Of a stretch of DNA of 64,000 bases, positions 49,718-57,765 are shown in pieces. Below the pieces are notes generated by a model. The model made no database searches, was not told the DNA's origin, and was given only the letters and a program-made list of their open reading frames with translations. Positions within the stretch are counted from its first letter, which is position 1, and each line of letters starts with the position of its first letter. The position numbers and the translations under genes were made by a program. The DNA is from Ga0077560 sp046330435 (GTDB lineage: Bacteria; Actinomycetota; Thermoleophilia; Miltoncostaeales; Miltoncostaeaceae), in assembly GCA_046330435.1 (NCBI GenBank), contig JAXLST010000021.1, positions 35,389 to 99,388 on the forward strand, given 5' to 3'.

Positions 49718-49854
49718 GGATGCCTCCGTTCCGGGGCCGAACCACTCACGACGACCGGGGCCCGCGGATTATTCCAGGCGGGTCCATGGAAGTCGGGAGC
49801 GGGCCGCGTCGTCGTGTCGGGTGAACGCCCATCACCGAGCAGGAGCCTCCTGAC

Positions 49855-50430
49855 ATGCAGACCGTTTCCGCCCCCGTCGTCGCCATCCGCCCCACCGCCG
49901 ACCGCCGCCTCGCCGCCCGGGCCGCCGCCGGGGACCCGCGGGCCCAGCGCGAGCTGGTGGAGGCCCACGACGCCCGCCTGCGGCGCATGTGCCGGTCGAT
50001 CCTGCGCAACGACCACGACGCCGACGACGCCGTGCAGGAGGCCTGGACCCGCGCGATGCGCGCCCTCCCCCGCTTCAACGGCGACGACCTCGGCGCCTGG
50101 CTGTCGGCCATCGCCCGCAACGAGGCCTACCGGGTCGCCCGCCGCCGCAACCTGCGCCCCGTCCCCGTCGAGGAGCTCCCGCAGGTCGCCGACCGGTCCG
50201 CCGACCCGTTCACGGTGGTGCACGGGCGCGAGCTGGGCGAGGCCGTCGCCGCCGCCGTCCGCGATCTGTCCCCCGAGTACCGCGAGGTCGCCGCCCGCGA
50301 CATCGCCGGGCAGGCCCCCGCGGAGATCGCCGAGGTCATCGGGCTCACCCCCGGCGCCACCCGCGTGCGCGCCCACCGCGCCCGCCGCCGGGTGGGCGAG
50401 GCCCTCGCCGCCGCCGGGTGGGCGGCCTGA
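49855..50430 (+). CDS. ECF RNA polymerase sigma factor
   Basis: A 191-residue ECF sigma. Region 2: LAARAAAGDPRAQRELVEAHDARLRRMCRSILRNDHDADDAVQEAWTRAMRALPRF and LGAWLSAIARNEAYRVARRRN. Region 4: VRDLSPEYREVAARDIAGQAPAEIAEVIGLTPGATRVRAHRARRRVGEAL. AGGAG lies about 10 bases before ATG 49855. No anti-sigma gene is in the same operon. It is divergent from the zf-HC2/ECF operon (137 bp apart) and convergent with the Ser/Thr kinase gene, which might act on it. Confidence 0.9.
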   Translation: MQTVSAPVVAIRPTADRRLAARAAAGDPRAQRELVEAHDARLRRMCRSILRNDHDADDAVQEAWTRAMRALPRFNGDDLGAWLSAIARNEAYRVARRRNLRPVPVEELPQVADRSADPFTVVHGRELGEAVAAAVRDLSPEYREVAARDIAGQAPAEIAEVIGLTPGATRVRAHRARRRVGEALAAAGWAA

Positions 50431-50440
50431 GCGTGCGGCG

Positions 50441-51265
50441 CTACGCGCCGAGCGCGCCCGACAGGGCGTGGACGAAGGCGGCGGCGCTGCCGAAGCGCTC
50501 CGCCGGCTCCTTCGCGAGCCCCCGCGCCAGCACGGCGTCGGCGGCGGCCACCTCGGGCCGCAGGGCCGACGCCGGGCGCGGCGCGTCCGCGAGGTGGGCC
50601 TGCATGAGGTCCGCGGCGTTGCCGCGCACGACCGGCGGCCGACCGGTGAGCACCTCGTAGGCCACCGCCGCCAGGGCGTAGAGGTCCGCCGCGGGTCCCA
50701 CCCGCTGCGCCCGGATCTGCTCGGGCGCCATGTACTCGAGGGTCCCCACCCACATCCCGGTGCGCGTGAGGCGCTCCGCGTCGGCGGCGACCCGGGCGAG
50801 GCCGAAGTCCGACAGCCAGGCGTCCCCGGCCGGGTCCAGCAGGATGTTCCCGGGCTTGACGTCGCGGTGCACCAGGCCCGCGCCGTGGGCGTGGTCGAGG
50901 GCACCCGCGATGCGCCGCAGCACGGCCGCCGCCTCGGCGGGCGCGAGCGCCCCCTCGGCCGTCAGGCGCGTCTGCAGCGTGCCGCCGTCGATGAGGTCCA
51001 TGCAGATGTAGGGCTGCCCGGAGACCTCGCCCGCGTCGTGCACCGGCACCACCGCCGGGTGGTCGAGGCCGGCCACCAGGCGGGCCTCCCGCTCGAAGCG
51101 GGCGCGCAGCGTGGGGTCGTGCGCCAGGTCGACCGACAGCACCTTCACGGCGACGTCGCGGCCGCGGCCCGTGTCGTGGGCCCGGTACACGGTGGCCTGG
51201 GCACCGGACCCGATCTCCGCCTCGATGCGGTACGGGCCGATCCGGTACCCGGGCCAGAGGCTCAC
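50441..51265 (-). CDS. Soluble Ser/Thr protein kinase (PknB-type catalytic domain only)
   Basis: A 274-residue Hanks-type kinase: the Gly loop IGSGAQATVYRAHD, ATP lysine in DVAVKVL (Lys41), VHRDVKPGNILL catalytic loop, LSDFGLARV and the APE region GTLEYMAPEQI. There is no membrane helix or extracellular sensor, so it is cytoplasmic and must get its input from a partner. GTG 51265 overlaps the methyltransferase stop by four bases. Two FHA-domain genes in the window (40992, 62606) could be targets or readers; that is inference. Confidence 0.92.
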   Translation of the reverse strand: MSLWPGYRIGPYRIEAEIGSGAQATVYRAHDTGRGRDVAVKVLSVDLAHDPTLRARFEREARLVAGLDHPAVVPVHDAGEVSGQPYICMDLIDGGTLQTRLTAEGALAPAEAAAVLRRIAGALDHAHGAGLVHRDVKPGNILLDPAGDAWLSDFGLARVAADAERLTRTGMWVGTLEYMAPEQIRAQRVGPAADLYALAAVAYEVLTGRPPVVRGNAADLMQAHLADAPRPASALRPEVAAADAVLARGLAKEPAERFGSAAAFVHALSGALGA

Positions 51266-52089
51266 CGGCGGCGCAGCGGCCCCACCAGGGGCCGCTCGGC
51301 GATCACCACGATCGCCGCGAGCCGGTCCTGGTGGCGCGTGGCGGACTCCACGGAGCGCTTGACGCGCAGGAAGTCCGATCCGGGCTTCAGCAGCGCGCCC
51401 ATGGCGCGGGCGGCGCCGCGCGGGCCCTCCTGCGCGGCGAGCGTCCGGAGGTTCGGCAGCTCGATCGCGCCGAGTGCGGTGCCGGCCATCGACAGCCCGG
51501 CCTCCTCCACCAGCGCCCGCCAGCCGGCCTCGGTCAGCGGCCGGAGGCCGCCGTTCGCGAACGCCGACATCTCCGCGATGATCTCCTCGGCCGGGGTGCT
51601 GCCCCACGGCCCCTCCAGCACGCACAGCTCGTGCACGCCGATGCGCCCGCCGGGGCGAAGCACGCGGGCCGCCTCCTCCAGCACGGCGAGCTTGCTGGCC
51701 TGCGAGAGGCCGGTGAGCAGCCCCTCGGCGAGCATGACGGTGGCCGACCCGGACGCCAGACCGGTGCGGTCGGGCGCCCCCAGGACGGTGCCGCAGCCGT
51801 GGCCGGTCACCGCGGCCCCCACGCGCCGGGCCTGCGCCCGGTTCAGGCACACGCCGGTCCACTGGTGCAGGTCCCGCGCGACGGCGGCGCGCCCCAGCGT
51901 CCCGGCGCCCGGGGTGAGGTCGACGACCCGCTCCCCCATGCCGACGCCGGCGCCGGTGAGCAGCCGGTCGCTCATGGCCGTGCCGCCGAACCGCAGCGCC
52001 CCGATGCCCATGCGCCGCGCGGGCGGCCAGCCTGCTGCCACGCTGACGGTGGGCCGGGCGGACCGGCTGACGGTGGTGACGCGGGCCAT
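51262..52089 (-). CDS. SAM-dependent methyltransferase
   Basis: A 275-residue class I methyltransferase. SAM-binding strand and loop: ERVVDLTPGAGTLGRAAVARDLHQWTGVCLNRAQARRVG, then SATVMLAEGLLTGLSQASKLAVLEEAARVLRPGGRIGVHELCVLEG. A C-terminal extension (LRTLAAQEGPRGAARAMGALLKPGSDFLRVKRSVESA) may bind substrate. AGGAGG lies five bases before ATG 52089. It is co-translated with the protein kinase (GTGA overlap), an unusual pairing. It sits 77 bp downstream of the pyruvate kinase gene. Confidence 0.82.
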   Translation of the reverse strand: MARVTTVSRSARPTVSVAAGWPPARRMGIGALRFGGTAMSDRLLTGAGVGMGERVVDLTPGAGTLGRAAVARDLHQWTGVCLNRAQARRVGAAVTGHGCGTVLGAPDRTGLASGSATVMLAEGLLTGLSQASKLAVLEEAARVLRPGGRIGVHELCVLEGPWGSTPAEEIIAEMSAFANGGLRPLTEAGWRALVEEAGLSMAGTALGAIELPNLRTLAAQEGPRGAARAMGALLKPGSDFLRVKRSVESATRHQDRLAAIVVIAERPLVGPLRRR

Positions 52090-52166
52090 CGGGCCTCCTG
52101 ATCGATGGGGACTGCCGGGGACGATACCGCGGCGGGTGGAGGTCACCCGGCCGGGGGCCGAGGTGC

Positions 52167-53627
52167 TCATGTCCCCCCGTCGGCCAGTCGGCGCACGAGG
52201 ATGAGGTTCGTGCTCCCCGGGCGCGAGACCCGCTGCCCGTAGGTGAGCACCACCAGGTCGTCGTCGGTGAGTCCCAGCTGCTGCCGGCCGCCGGCGAGCG
52301 TGCCGCGGATGAGCTGGTCAGGGGTGTCGAGCCCCTCGGGCAGCATCCCGGGCACCACCCCCCACTCCAGGGCCAGCTGGTTGTGCACCGTCTCGTCCAG
52401 GCACAGGGCGAGCACCGGCCGGCTGGGCCGGTACTTCGCCGCGGCGCGGGCGGAGCCGCCCGTTGTGGTGGGGATGAGGATCGCGGCGGCGTCGAGCTGC
52501 TCGGCCATGTGCACCGCCGACTGGATCACCGCCTCCGGGACGGTCCGCGGCTCCGCGTCGATGTCGAGGTGGAACGGCCGGTCGGCGGCCTCCGCGACCT
52601 CCGCGATCTCGGCCATGGCCTTCACGGCGTCCACCGGGTGGCGGCCCACGGTGGTCTCGCCGGAGAGCATCACCGCGGACGTGCCGTCGAGCACCGCGTT
52701 GGCCACGTCGGTGGCCTCGGCACGCGTGGGCTCCGGGCTGGTGACCATGGACTCCAGCATCTGGGTCGCGGTGATCACCATCTTGCCGCGGGTGGTGGCC
52801 TTGTGGATGACCTCCTTCTGGAGCGTCGGCACGCGGGCGACGCCCACCTCCACCCCCAGGTCGCCGCGGGCGACCATCACGCCGTCGGTGACTTCCAGGA
52901 TCTCGTCCAGCACGCCGACCGCCTCGACCTTCTCGATCTTGGCGACCATCCGGGCGCGGCTGCCGCGCGCGTCCAGCTCGTCGCGCAGCCGGCGCACGTC
53001 GGCGGCGGTGCGCACGAACGACAGCGCCACGAAGTCCACGCCCATGCGGCACACGGCGTCCAGGTCGCGCAGGTCGTCCTCGTCGAGCGTCCCGGCGCCG
53101 CCGGTCGCGAACGTCACGTAGAAGCCCTTGCGGGGGGCGAGGCGCCCGGCGCGGGTGCACACCGCGCGCACGGTGCCGCCGGCCACGGCGGTCACCCGCA
53201 ACCGCGGGGTGCCGTCGCCGATGACGATCTCGGACCGCTCCGGGTCGACGGCCTCGGGGAGGCCCGCCCAGCCGCTGACGATCGCGCCCTCCGCGGGGGT
53301 GTCACCGGTGAACACCAGCTCCTGTCCGACGGTGACGTCGAGCGGCTCGGTGTCCTCGGGCAGCCGCAGCTTGGGGCCGGAGAGGTCGGCCAGCACCGAC
53401 AGGGCCTTCCCGGCGTGCCGGGCGGCGCCGCGCGCCCGGGTGATCCGGTCGGCCCAGGTCTCCGGTGTGTCGTATGCGCAGTTGATGCGCACCCCGTCCA
53501 GCCCGGCGTCGACCATCTGCTCCAGCACGCCGGGCTGGTCGGTGGACGGCCCCAGCGTCGCGAGGATCTTCGTGCGCCGCGGCTCCCGGTGGGGCGTCGA
53601 GAGCTCGGGGATGGGGTCGAGAGTCAT
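52167..53627 (-). CDS. pyk: Pyruvate kinase, probably K+-independent and atypical at the N-terminus
   Basis: A 486-residue enzyme converting PEP and ADP to pyruvate and ATP. Intact: RRTKILATLGPSTD, MVAKIEKVEAVGVLDEILEVTDGVMVARGDLGVEV, MVITATQMLESM and PTRAEATDVANAVLDGTSAVMLSGETTVGRHPVDAV, plus a C-terminal domain (AAKYRPSRPVLALCL). Odd: the usual RLNFSHG is RINCAYD (residues 47-53), losing the K+-ligand Ser and the His. The next motif DTKGPEIRT reads DLSGPKLRL (81-89); Leu, Lys and Leu there match the published signature of K+-independent pyruvate kinases. ATG 53627 is the start. Confidence 0.9.
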   Translation of the reverse strand: MTLDPIPELSTPHREPRRTKILATLGPSTDQPGVLEQMVDAGLDGVRINCAYDTPETWADRITRARGAARHAGKALSVLADLSGPKLRLPEDTEPLDVTVGQELVFTGDTPAEGAIVSGWAGLPEAVDPERSEIVIGDGTPRLRVTAVAGGTVRAVCTRAGRLAPRKGFYVTFATGGAGTLDEDDLRDLDAVCRMGVDFVALSFVRTAADVRRLRDELDARGSRARMVAKIEKVEAVGVLDEILEVTDGVMVARGDLGVEVGVARVPTLQKEVIHKATTRGKMVITATQMLESMVTSPEPTRAEATDVANAVLDGTSAVMLSGETTVGRHPVDAVKAMAEIAEVAEAADRPFHLDIDAEPRTVPEAVIQSAVHMAEQLDAAAILIPTTTGGSARAAAKYRPSRPVLALCLDETVHNQLALEWGVVPGMLPEGLDTPDQLIRGTLAGGRQQLGLTDDDLVVLTYGQRVSRPGSTNLILVRRLADGGT

Positions 53628-53736
53628 GCGCTGCTCCGCTCGTGGGGCCCGCCGGCCGCTGCGCAGCATAGGCCCGCGCCCGGCGCCCGGGAAACACGGG
53701 TCGGGAGATGGCGAGGGAATGCCGGGCGCCCGGTGG

Positions 53737-53763
53737 TTGATCCCGCGAGCCGGCTGCCGATAC
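53737..53763 (+). promoter_or_regulatory. Candidate sigma-28/WhiG-type promoter
   Basis: TTGATCCC - 11 bases - GCCGATAC. The -10 matches seven of eight consensus positions (GCCGATAA) with exact spacing; the -35 is weak. It is 46 bp before the small-protein gene at 53810, in the divergent gap with pyk. Confidence 0.5.
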
Positions 53764-53809
53764 AGACGACAAGGACGTGGTCCCCGCGGAGGGGGCCCAG
53801 GAGGTGAGC

Positions 53810-54010
53810 GTGCAGGCCGAGACAACCCGCATCGATCCACTCGCCGATCTCGAACGCGCCAGGTCCGACTACCTGGCCGTTTCGCGCGGCGCGCACATGT
53901 ACGCCACCCCGGCGGACCACATGCGCGCCGAGGAGATGGCGTGGGAGCGCCTCGAGAAGGCGCGGATCGCCGCGGAGGCCGCCGCCGCCGGGACGGGCAC
54001 GCAGGCCTAG
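53810..54010 (+). CDS. Small hypothetical protein
   Basis: A 66-residue charged helical protein (DPLADLERARSDYLAVSRGAHMYATPADHMRAEEMAWERLEKARIAAEAA). No family recognised. GTG 53810 is chosen because AGGAGG sits five bases upstream; in-frame GTGs at 53777 and 53804 are less well placed. It is followed after 13 bp by another small gene and preceded by a sigma-28-like promoter, so it may belong with motility or sensory genes. Confidence 0.7.
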   Translation: MQAETTRIDPLADLERARSDYLAVSRGAHMYATPADHMRAEEMAWERLEKARIAAEAAAAGTGTQA

Positions 54011-54023
54011 GAGGGGTCGCGCG

Positions 54024-54293
54024 ATGACGTACGCCACGGGGTTCCACCAGGCGGCGAGCATCGACGCGGTCCGCATCGCGCAGGCCACGATCCACCGGGA
54101 CGCCCAGACGCAGGTGCTCGCCGCCTCGTCGGTGAAGCGGGACGTCGAGAAGGCCCGCAAGATCCCGGAGGCGGAGCGCGCCGCCAAGCACCGGGACCGG
54201 TTCAAGCGCGACCCGGACCGGGAACCCGAGGCCGGCACCCACGAGGGGCGGGCCCCGAGCATGTCCGGGTCCCTGCTGGACTTCCTCGCCTGA
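54024..54293 (+). CDS. Small hypothetical protein
   Basis: An 89-residue protein, mostly helical, with a basic middle (SSVKRDVEKARKIPEAERAAKHRDRFKRDPDREPE) and a distinct C-terminal motif (SMSGSLLDFLA) that could be a docking or export signal. Not recognised. AGGAGG lies ten bases before ATG 54024. It is co-transcribed with the preceding small gene, ends 6 bp from the convergent PilZ gene, and forms part of a cluster with sigma-28-type promoters. Confidence 0.72.
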   Translation: MTYATGFHQAASIDAVRIAQATIHRDAQTQVLAASSVKRDVEKARKIPEAERAAKHRDRFKRDPDREPEAGTHEGRAPSMSGSLLDFLA

Positions 54294-54299
54294 CCGCCG

Positions 54300-54659
54300 C
54301 TAGTTGATGCGGTAGGCGGAGGCGCCGAGCCGCGCCTCGAAGAACGCGCGGATGGCGTCGCGGCCGCCCTCGGTGGCGACCCGGGCGAACCGCGCGGCGA
54401 TGCGCTCCTCCCCCAGGCCGGCCTCCTCGCGGCGCACCACCTCGGCGTCGAGGACGTGCCAGCCCAGCTCCGCGAGCTCGATCTCGAGCCGCACGCGGGA
54501 GCCGGTGGGGAGGTCGGAACCCGCGACCAGGAACCCGCCCTCCGACAGGTCGATGATGTCGGCGGGGACGCCGGCACCGTCGCCGGCGAGGCGCACCGGC
54601 ACGTCGACACGCATCCGGGGGTGTCTGCGGCGCTCTCCGCCGCTGGGCGCGTAGGTCAT
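54300..54659 (-). CDS. PilZ domain c-di-GMP receptor
   Basis: A 119-residue stand-alone PilZ protein. c-di-GMP-binding residues are present: the Arg-rich entry ERRRHPRMRV (residues 9-18, RxxxR) and DLSEGGF (37-43, DxSxxG). The rest is the PilZ barrel (RVRLEIELAELGWHVLDAEVVRREE) with a C-terminal helix. It should change partner binding when c-di-GMP rises. AGGAGG lies eight bases before ATG 54659. The best sigma-28-type promoter of the window lies 65 bp upstream. Confidence 0.92.
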   Translation of the reverse strand: MTYAPSGGERRRHPRMRVDVPVRLAGDGAGVPADIIDLSEGGFLVAGSDLPTGSRVRLEIELAELGWHVLDAEVVRREEAGLGEERIAARFARVATEGGRDAIRAFFEARLGASAYRIN

Positions 54660-54723
54660 CTTGGGGGCCTCCTGATCGTCCGGCGGCCGCGGTGGCGGCG
54701 CCGGGGGCACACGGTCGTGCCCC

Positions 54724-54750
54724 CAATCGGCAGATCGCCGGAAAACTTGA
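54724..54750 (-). promoter_or_regulatory. Sigma-28/WhiG-type promoter of the PilZ gene
   Basis: On the minus strand: TCAAGTTT - TCCGGCGATCT - GCCGATTG. This matches TAAAGTTT-N11-GCCGATAA at 7/8 and 6/8 positions with exact spacing. The -10 box ends 65 bp before the PilZ ATG. Confidence 0.7.
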
Positions 54751-54773
54751 GCCCCACCGGCGGGCGCCGCGGG

Positions 54774-54800
54774 TCAAGCCCGGGGACCCGCGGCCGATGG
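54774..54800 (+). promoter_or_regulatory. Sigma-28/WhiG-type promoter of the histidine kinase gene
   Basis: TCAAGCCC - GGGGACCCGCG - GCCGATGG, the same TCAAG-N14-GCCGAT layout as the divergent PilZ promoter. The -10 ends 7 bp before the GTG at 54808, so the mRNA would be leaderless or nearly so. Confidence 0.65.
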
Positions 54801-54807
54801 ACGTCCC

Positions 54808-56538
54808 GTGACCCCCCGCCGCCTCGACCGCATGGTGCTGTGGCTCGCCCTCGCGGTGACCGCGGCCGTGGCCGTGCTGCTGCCCGTCGTGGGCGGCTCC
54901 GGGGCCCAGGACGCGGTCGTCGGCCTCATGGCCCTGCTGGTGCTGGCGGTGGTGCTGGGCCGGCTGCGCGCCGAGCGCGGCGACCGGCGGCGGATCATGG
55001 ACCAGAACCGGGAGCTGCGCGCCCTCCTGGCCGAACGCGGCCGGGAGCAGGAGCGCACCGAGACCCTGTACCGGGTGGGCCAGCGCCTGTCCGGCGAGAC
55101 CGAGCCGGAGGCCATCGCCCGCATCGGCCTGGCGGGGCTGTGCGCCCTGGCGGGCGCGTCCGGCGGGGCGTTCCTGCTGGGCGACGACGGACCGCCGGTC
55201 ACCTTCGGGGACTGCCCCGCGGACCTGCGAGACCGGGCCGACCGGGCGGACGGCATCCGCATCCAGCCCGACGACTGGGGCGCGACGGTGCGCGTGCCGG
55301 TGACGCGCGCCGACCGGCTGCTGGGGACCGCCCACCTCGCCCTGCCCGAGATCTCCGGCATCGCCGACCTCGACGGCCCCGCGATCTCCCACCTGGCCGG
55401 CCAGATCGCGATCGCCCTGGACAACGCCCGCGCGTTCCAGGCCGCCCGCCGCCAGGCCGGCATCGTCCGGGCCGTGCTGGACGCCACCCCCGACGCGATC
55501 CACCTGGTGGACGCCGGTGGCCGCATCCTCATCTCCAACGCGCCGTTCGAGACCGCGCTGGTGCCGCTGCTGGGGCCGTGCGGCGGCGTGGACGCCCGCA
55601 CCGCGGACGACGTCGCCGGCGTGATGGACCCGCAGGCGTACCTGGCGGATGTCGCGACGATCCGCGCCGACCGGGACCTGCAGGGCGTCCACGAGTTCCG
55701 CCTGGCCGGCACCGGCCGCTCGTTCGTGCGGTACACCGCGCCGGTCCGCGACCGGCTGGGCCACCACATCGGCCGGGTGTTCGTGCACCGGGAGGTCACG
55801 GCCGAGCGGGAGGCCGAGCGCCTGAAGGACGAGTTCCTCGCGCTGGTGAGCCACGAGCTGCGGACGCCGCTGACCTCGGTCATCGGGTACCTGGAGCTGC
55901 TGCTGGACGGCGAGGGCGGCGAGCTCACCGCCGATCAGGAGCGTTTCCTCGGCATCACCGACCGCAACGCCCGCCGCCTGCTGCGGCTGGTGGGCGACCT
56001 CCTGGTCGTCGCGCAGGCGGAGGCGGGCCGCATGGGCATCACGCCGGAGCCGCTGGACCTGGTGGCGCTGGCGGCGGAGCGGGTGGAGGCCGCGGGACCG
56101 GCGGCGGACGCCGCGGGCGTGGAGCTGCGCCTGGAGGGCGACCCCTCCCTGCCGGCCGACGGCGACCGCGAGCGGCTCGGGCAGGTGGTCGACAACCTCC
56201 TGGCGAACGCCGTGCGGTACTCCCCCTCCGGCACCGCCGTGCGCCTCCGGGTGGAGCGGCGCGGCGACGACGCCGTCCTGTCGGTGAGCGACAGCGGCCC
56301 GGGGATCGACCAGGACGAGCTGCCCCACGTCTTCGAGCGCTTCTACCGGGGGCGCGCCGCCGGCGCCACCTCCGGGTCCGGCCTGGGCCTGGCGATCTGC
56401 CAGCTCATCGCCAGCGCCCACGGCGGCCGCATGGAGGTCGCCAGCCGGCCCGGCGCGGGAGCCACCTTCCGCCTCCGGATGCCGGTCGCGCAGGCGCTTC
56501 CGGCCACCGCCGCGTCCGCCGCGCTGCGGGCCGTCTGA
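54808..56538 (+). CDS. Membrane sensor histidine kinase (2TM-GAF-PAS-HisKA-HATPase)
   Basis: A 576-residue kinase. Two helices (LWLALAVTAAVAVLLPVVGG, AVVGLMALLVLAVVLGRL) are followed by a coiled coil, a GAF domain (about 85-210), a PAS domain (about 222-330, LDATPDAIHLVDAGGRILISN), HisKA with the phosphorylated His in FLALVSHELRTPLTSVIGYLELLL, and HATPase_c with the N box VVDNLLANAVRYSP, G1 SDSGPGIDQDEL, the F box and G2 GSGLGLAICQL. No response regulator is adjacent, so it is an orphan. It is divergent from PilZ with paired sigma-28-like promoters. GTG 54808 is probably the start of a leaderless message. Confidence 0.9.
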   Translation: MTPRRLDRMVLWLALAVTAAVAVLLPVVGGSGAQDAVVGLMALLVLAVVLGRLRAERGDRRRIMDQNRELRALLAERGREQERTETLYRVGQRLSGETEPEAIARIGLAGLCALAGASGGAFLLGDDGPPVTFGDCPADLRDRADRADGIRIQPDDWGATVRVPVTRADRLLGTAHLALPEISGIADLDGPAISHLAGQIAIALDNARAFQAARRQAGIVRAVLDATPDAIHLVDAGGRILISNAPFETALVPLLGPCGGVDARTADDVAGVMDPQAYLADVATIRADRDLQGVHEFRLAGTGRSFVRYTAPVRDRLGHHIGRVFVHREVTAEREAERLKDEFLALVSHELRTPLTSVIGYLELLLDGEGGELTADQERFLGITDRNARRLLRLVGDLLVVAQAEAGRMGITPEPLDLVALAAERVEAAGPAADAAGVELRLEGDPSLPADGDRERLGQVVDNLLANAVRYSPSGTAVRLRVERRGDDAVLSVSDSGPGIDQDELPHVFERFYRGRAAGATSGSGLGLAICQLIASAHGGRMEVASRPGAGATFRLRMPVAQALPATAASAALRAV

Positions 56539-56581
56539 CACCCCCGGGACCGGGCATCCGTCCGCACCGTGCGGAGGTCCG

Positions 56582-56616
56582 CCGATCGGGGGCGCCCGGC
56601 CTCCCCGATCGGGGGG
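56582..56616. repeat. Tandem pair of CCGATCGGGG boxes
   Basis: Palindromic CCGATCGG cores followed by G runs at 56582-56592 and 56605-56616, 23 bp apart, upstream of the lipoprotein gene and its sigma-28-like promoter. The spacing (about two helical turns) suits a dimeric regulator. Confidence 0.45.
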
Positions 56617-56641
56617 CCGACAACCATCCGTTCCTCTGTCG

Positions 56642-56668
56642 TAATCCCTGGCGTCGCCGCGCCGATGT
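56642..56668 (+). promoter_or_regulatory. Candidate sigma-28/WhiG-type promoter of the lipoprotein gene
   Basis: TAATCCCT - GGCGTCGCCGC - GCCGATGT, spacing N11 exact; -35 core TAAT against TAAA, -10 GCCGAT intact. It lies 105 bp before ATG 56774. Confidence 0.5.
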
Positions 56669-56773
56669 AACCGTGCCGAGCCCTCGGGGGTCGGCGGGGA
56701 AACACGGAGGACGCGGCGGCAGCCCCGAACCGCGGAACCCGGACCAGAGACGCCGCAAGGAGGCCTCCACGCA

Positions 56774-57721
56774 ATGAAGTCGATCCGCCGCCGTTCCATC
56801 GCCGCCGCGCTCGCCGCCGCCAGCATCCTGGTCGCCGCGGGCTGCGGGGGGAGCAGCACCAGCGACAAGCCGGCGACCCAGACGACGGCGGCGCTCAGCG
56901 CGGACCAGTTCCGCCAGCAGGCCGACGCCGTCTGCGCCGACATCGACACCAAGGTCAGCGCCCTGGGCGAGCCGACCTCCGAGGCGGACATCGTCCCGTT
57001 CCTCGAGAAGGGCCTGGCCGTCCAGAACGAGCAGCTCACCCGCCTGAAGGCCATCACGCCGCCGTCGGAGCTGAAGGCCGCCTACGACGAGGCCCTGGGC
57101 CTGCTGCAGCAGCAGACCGACCTCATCACCGAGGCCAAGGACAAGATCGCGGGCGGCACGGCCGCGGCCACCGTGCTCGCCGAGTACACGCCGAAGCTGA
57201 ACGACATCGAGGCGAAGGCCAAGCAGAAGGCCTCCGAGCTCGGGCTCACCAAGTGCGGCGACACCAACGGCACGCAGGACGGCACCGCCACGGCGACCTC
57301 CAGCGTCCCGACGACCGCCCCGGTGGACACCACCTCGGCCCCGCCGGTGACCCCCGGCCAGACCGTCGGCACCGCCACGTTCGTCGCCGACATCCAGACG
57401 TTCGCGCAGACCCTCACGCAGTTCGGCCTCACCCTGCAGGCCGCCGCGGACGGCCCGGACGCGCTCAAGCAGCGCAGCTCCCTGCTGCGCAGCCAGCTGG
57501 ACGACTTCGACACGGTCACCGCGAAGATGTCCGGCTACACCGTGGACGTCCCCGCCCTGGAGACCAAGCGCGCCGCCATCGTCGCCGCGTCACCGGACAT
57601 CTCGCGCCTCGGCCGGGAGCTCCTGGACGCCGCGGAGGCCGGCGACGCCACCAAGGTGGCCTCCATCGCCTCGGAGTTCACGACCGCCCTGCAGCGCCTG
57701 CAGACGGCCGCGTCCTCCTGA
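56774..57721 (+). CDS. Helical lipoprotein of unknown function
   Basis: A 315-residue lipoprotein: signal peptide with lipobox VAAGC (Cys24). Two similar helical halves (about 40-160 and 195-315) are joined by a Thr/Pro/Ser linker (TATATSSVPTTAPVDTTSAPPVTPG). The first half has FRQQADAVCADIDTKVSALGEPTSEADIVPFLEKGL; the second FVADIQTFAQTLTQFGLTLQAA. This recalls actinobacterial extracytoplasmic helical-bundle proteins. A possible disulfide pair is Cys in DAVCADI and LTKCGD. ATG 56774 follows an AAGGAGG-type site. A sigma-28-like promoter is upstream. Confidence 0.82.
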   Translation: MKSIRRRSIAAALAAASILVAAGCGGSSTSDKPATQTTAALSADQFRQQADAVCADIDTKVSALGEPTSEADIVPFLEKGLAVQNEQLTRLKAITPPSELKAAYDEALGLLQQQTDLITEAKDKIAGGTAAATVLAEYTPKLNDIEAKAKQKASELGLTKCGDTNGTQDGTATATSSVPTTAPVDTTSAPPVTPGQTVGTATFVADIQTFAQTLTQFGLTLQAAADGPDALKQRSSLLRSQLDDFDTVTAKMSGYTVDVPALETKRAAIVAASPDISRLGRELLDAAEAGDATKVASIASEFTTALQRLQTAASS

Positions 57722-57765
57722 CGCACCGGTCCCGGTCCCGGGCGGTCCGCCGCCCGGGACCCGGA

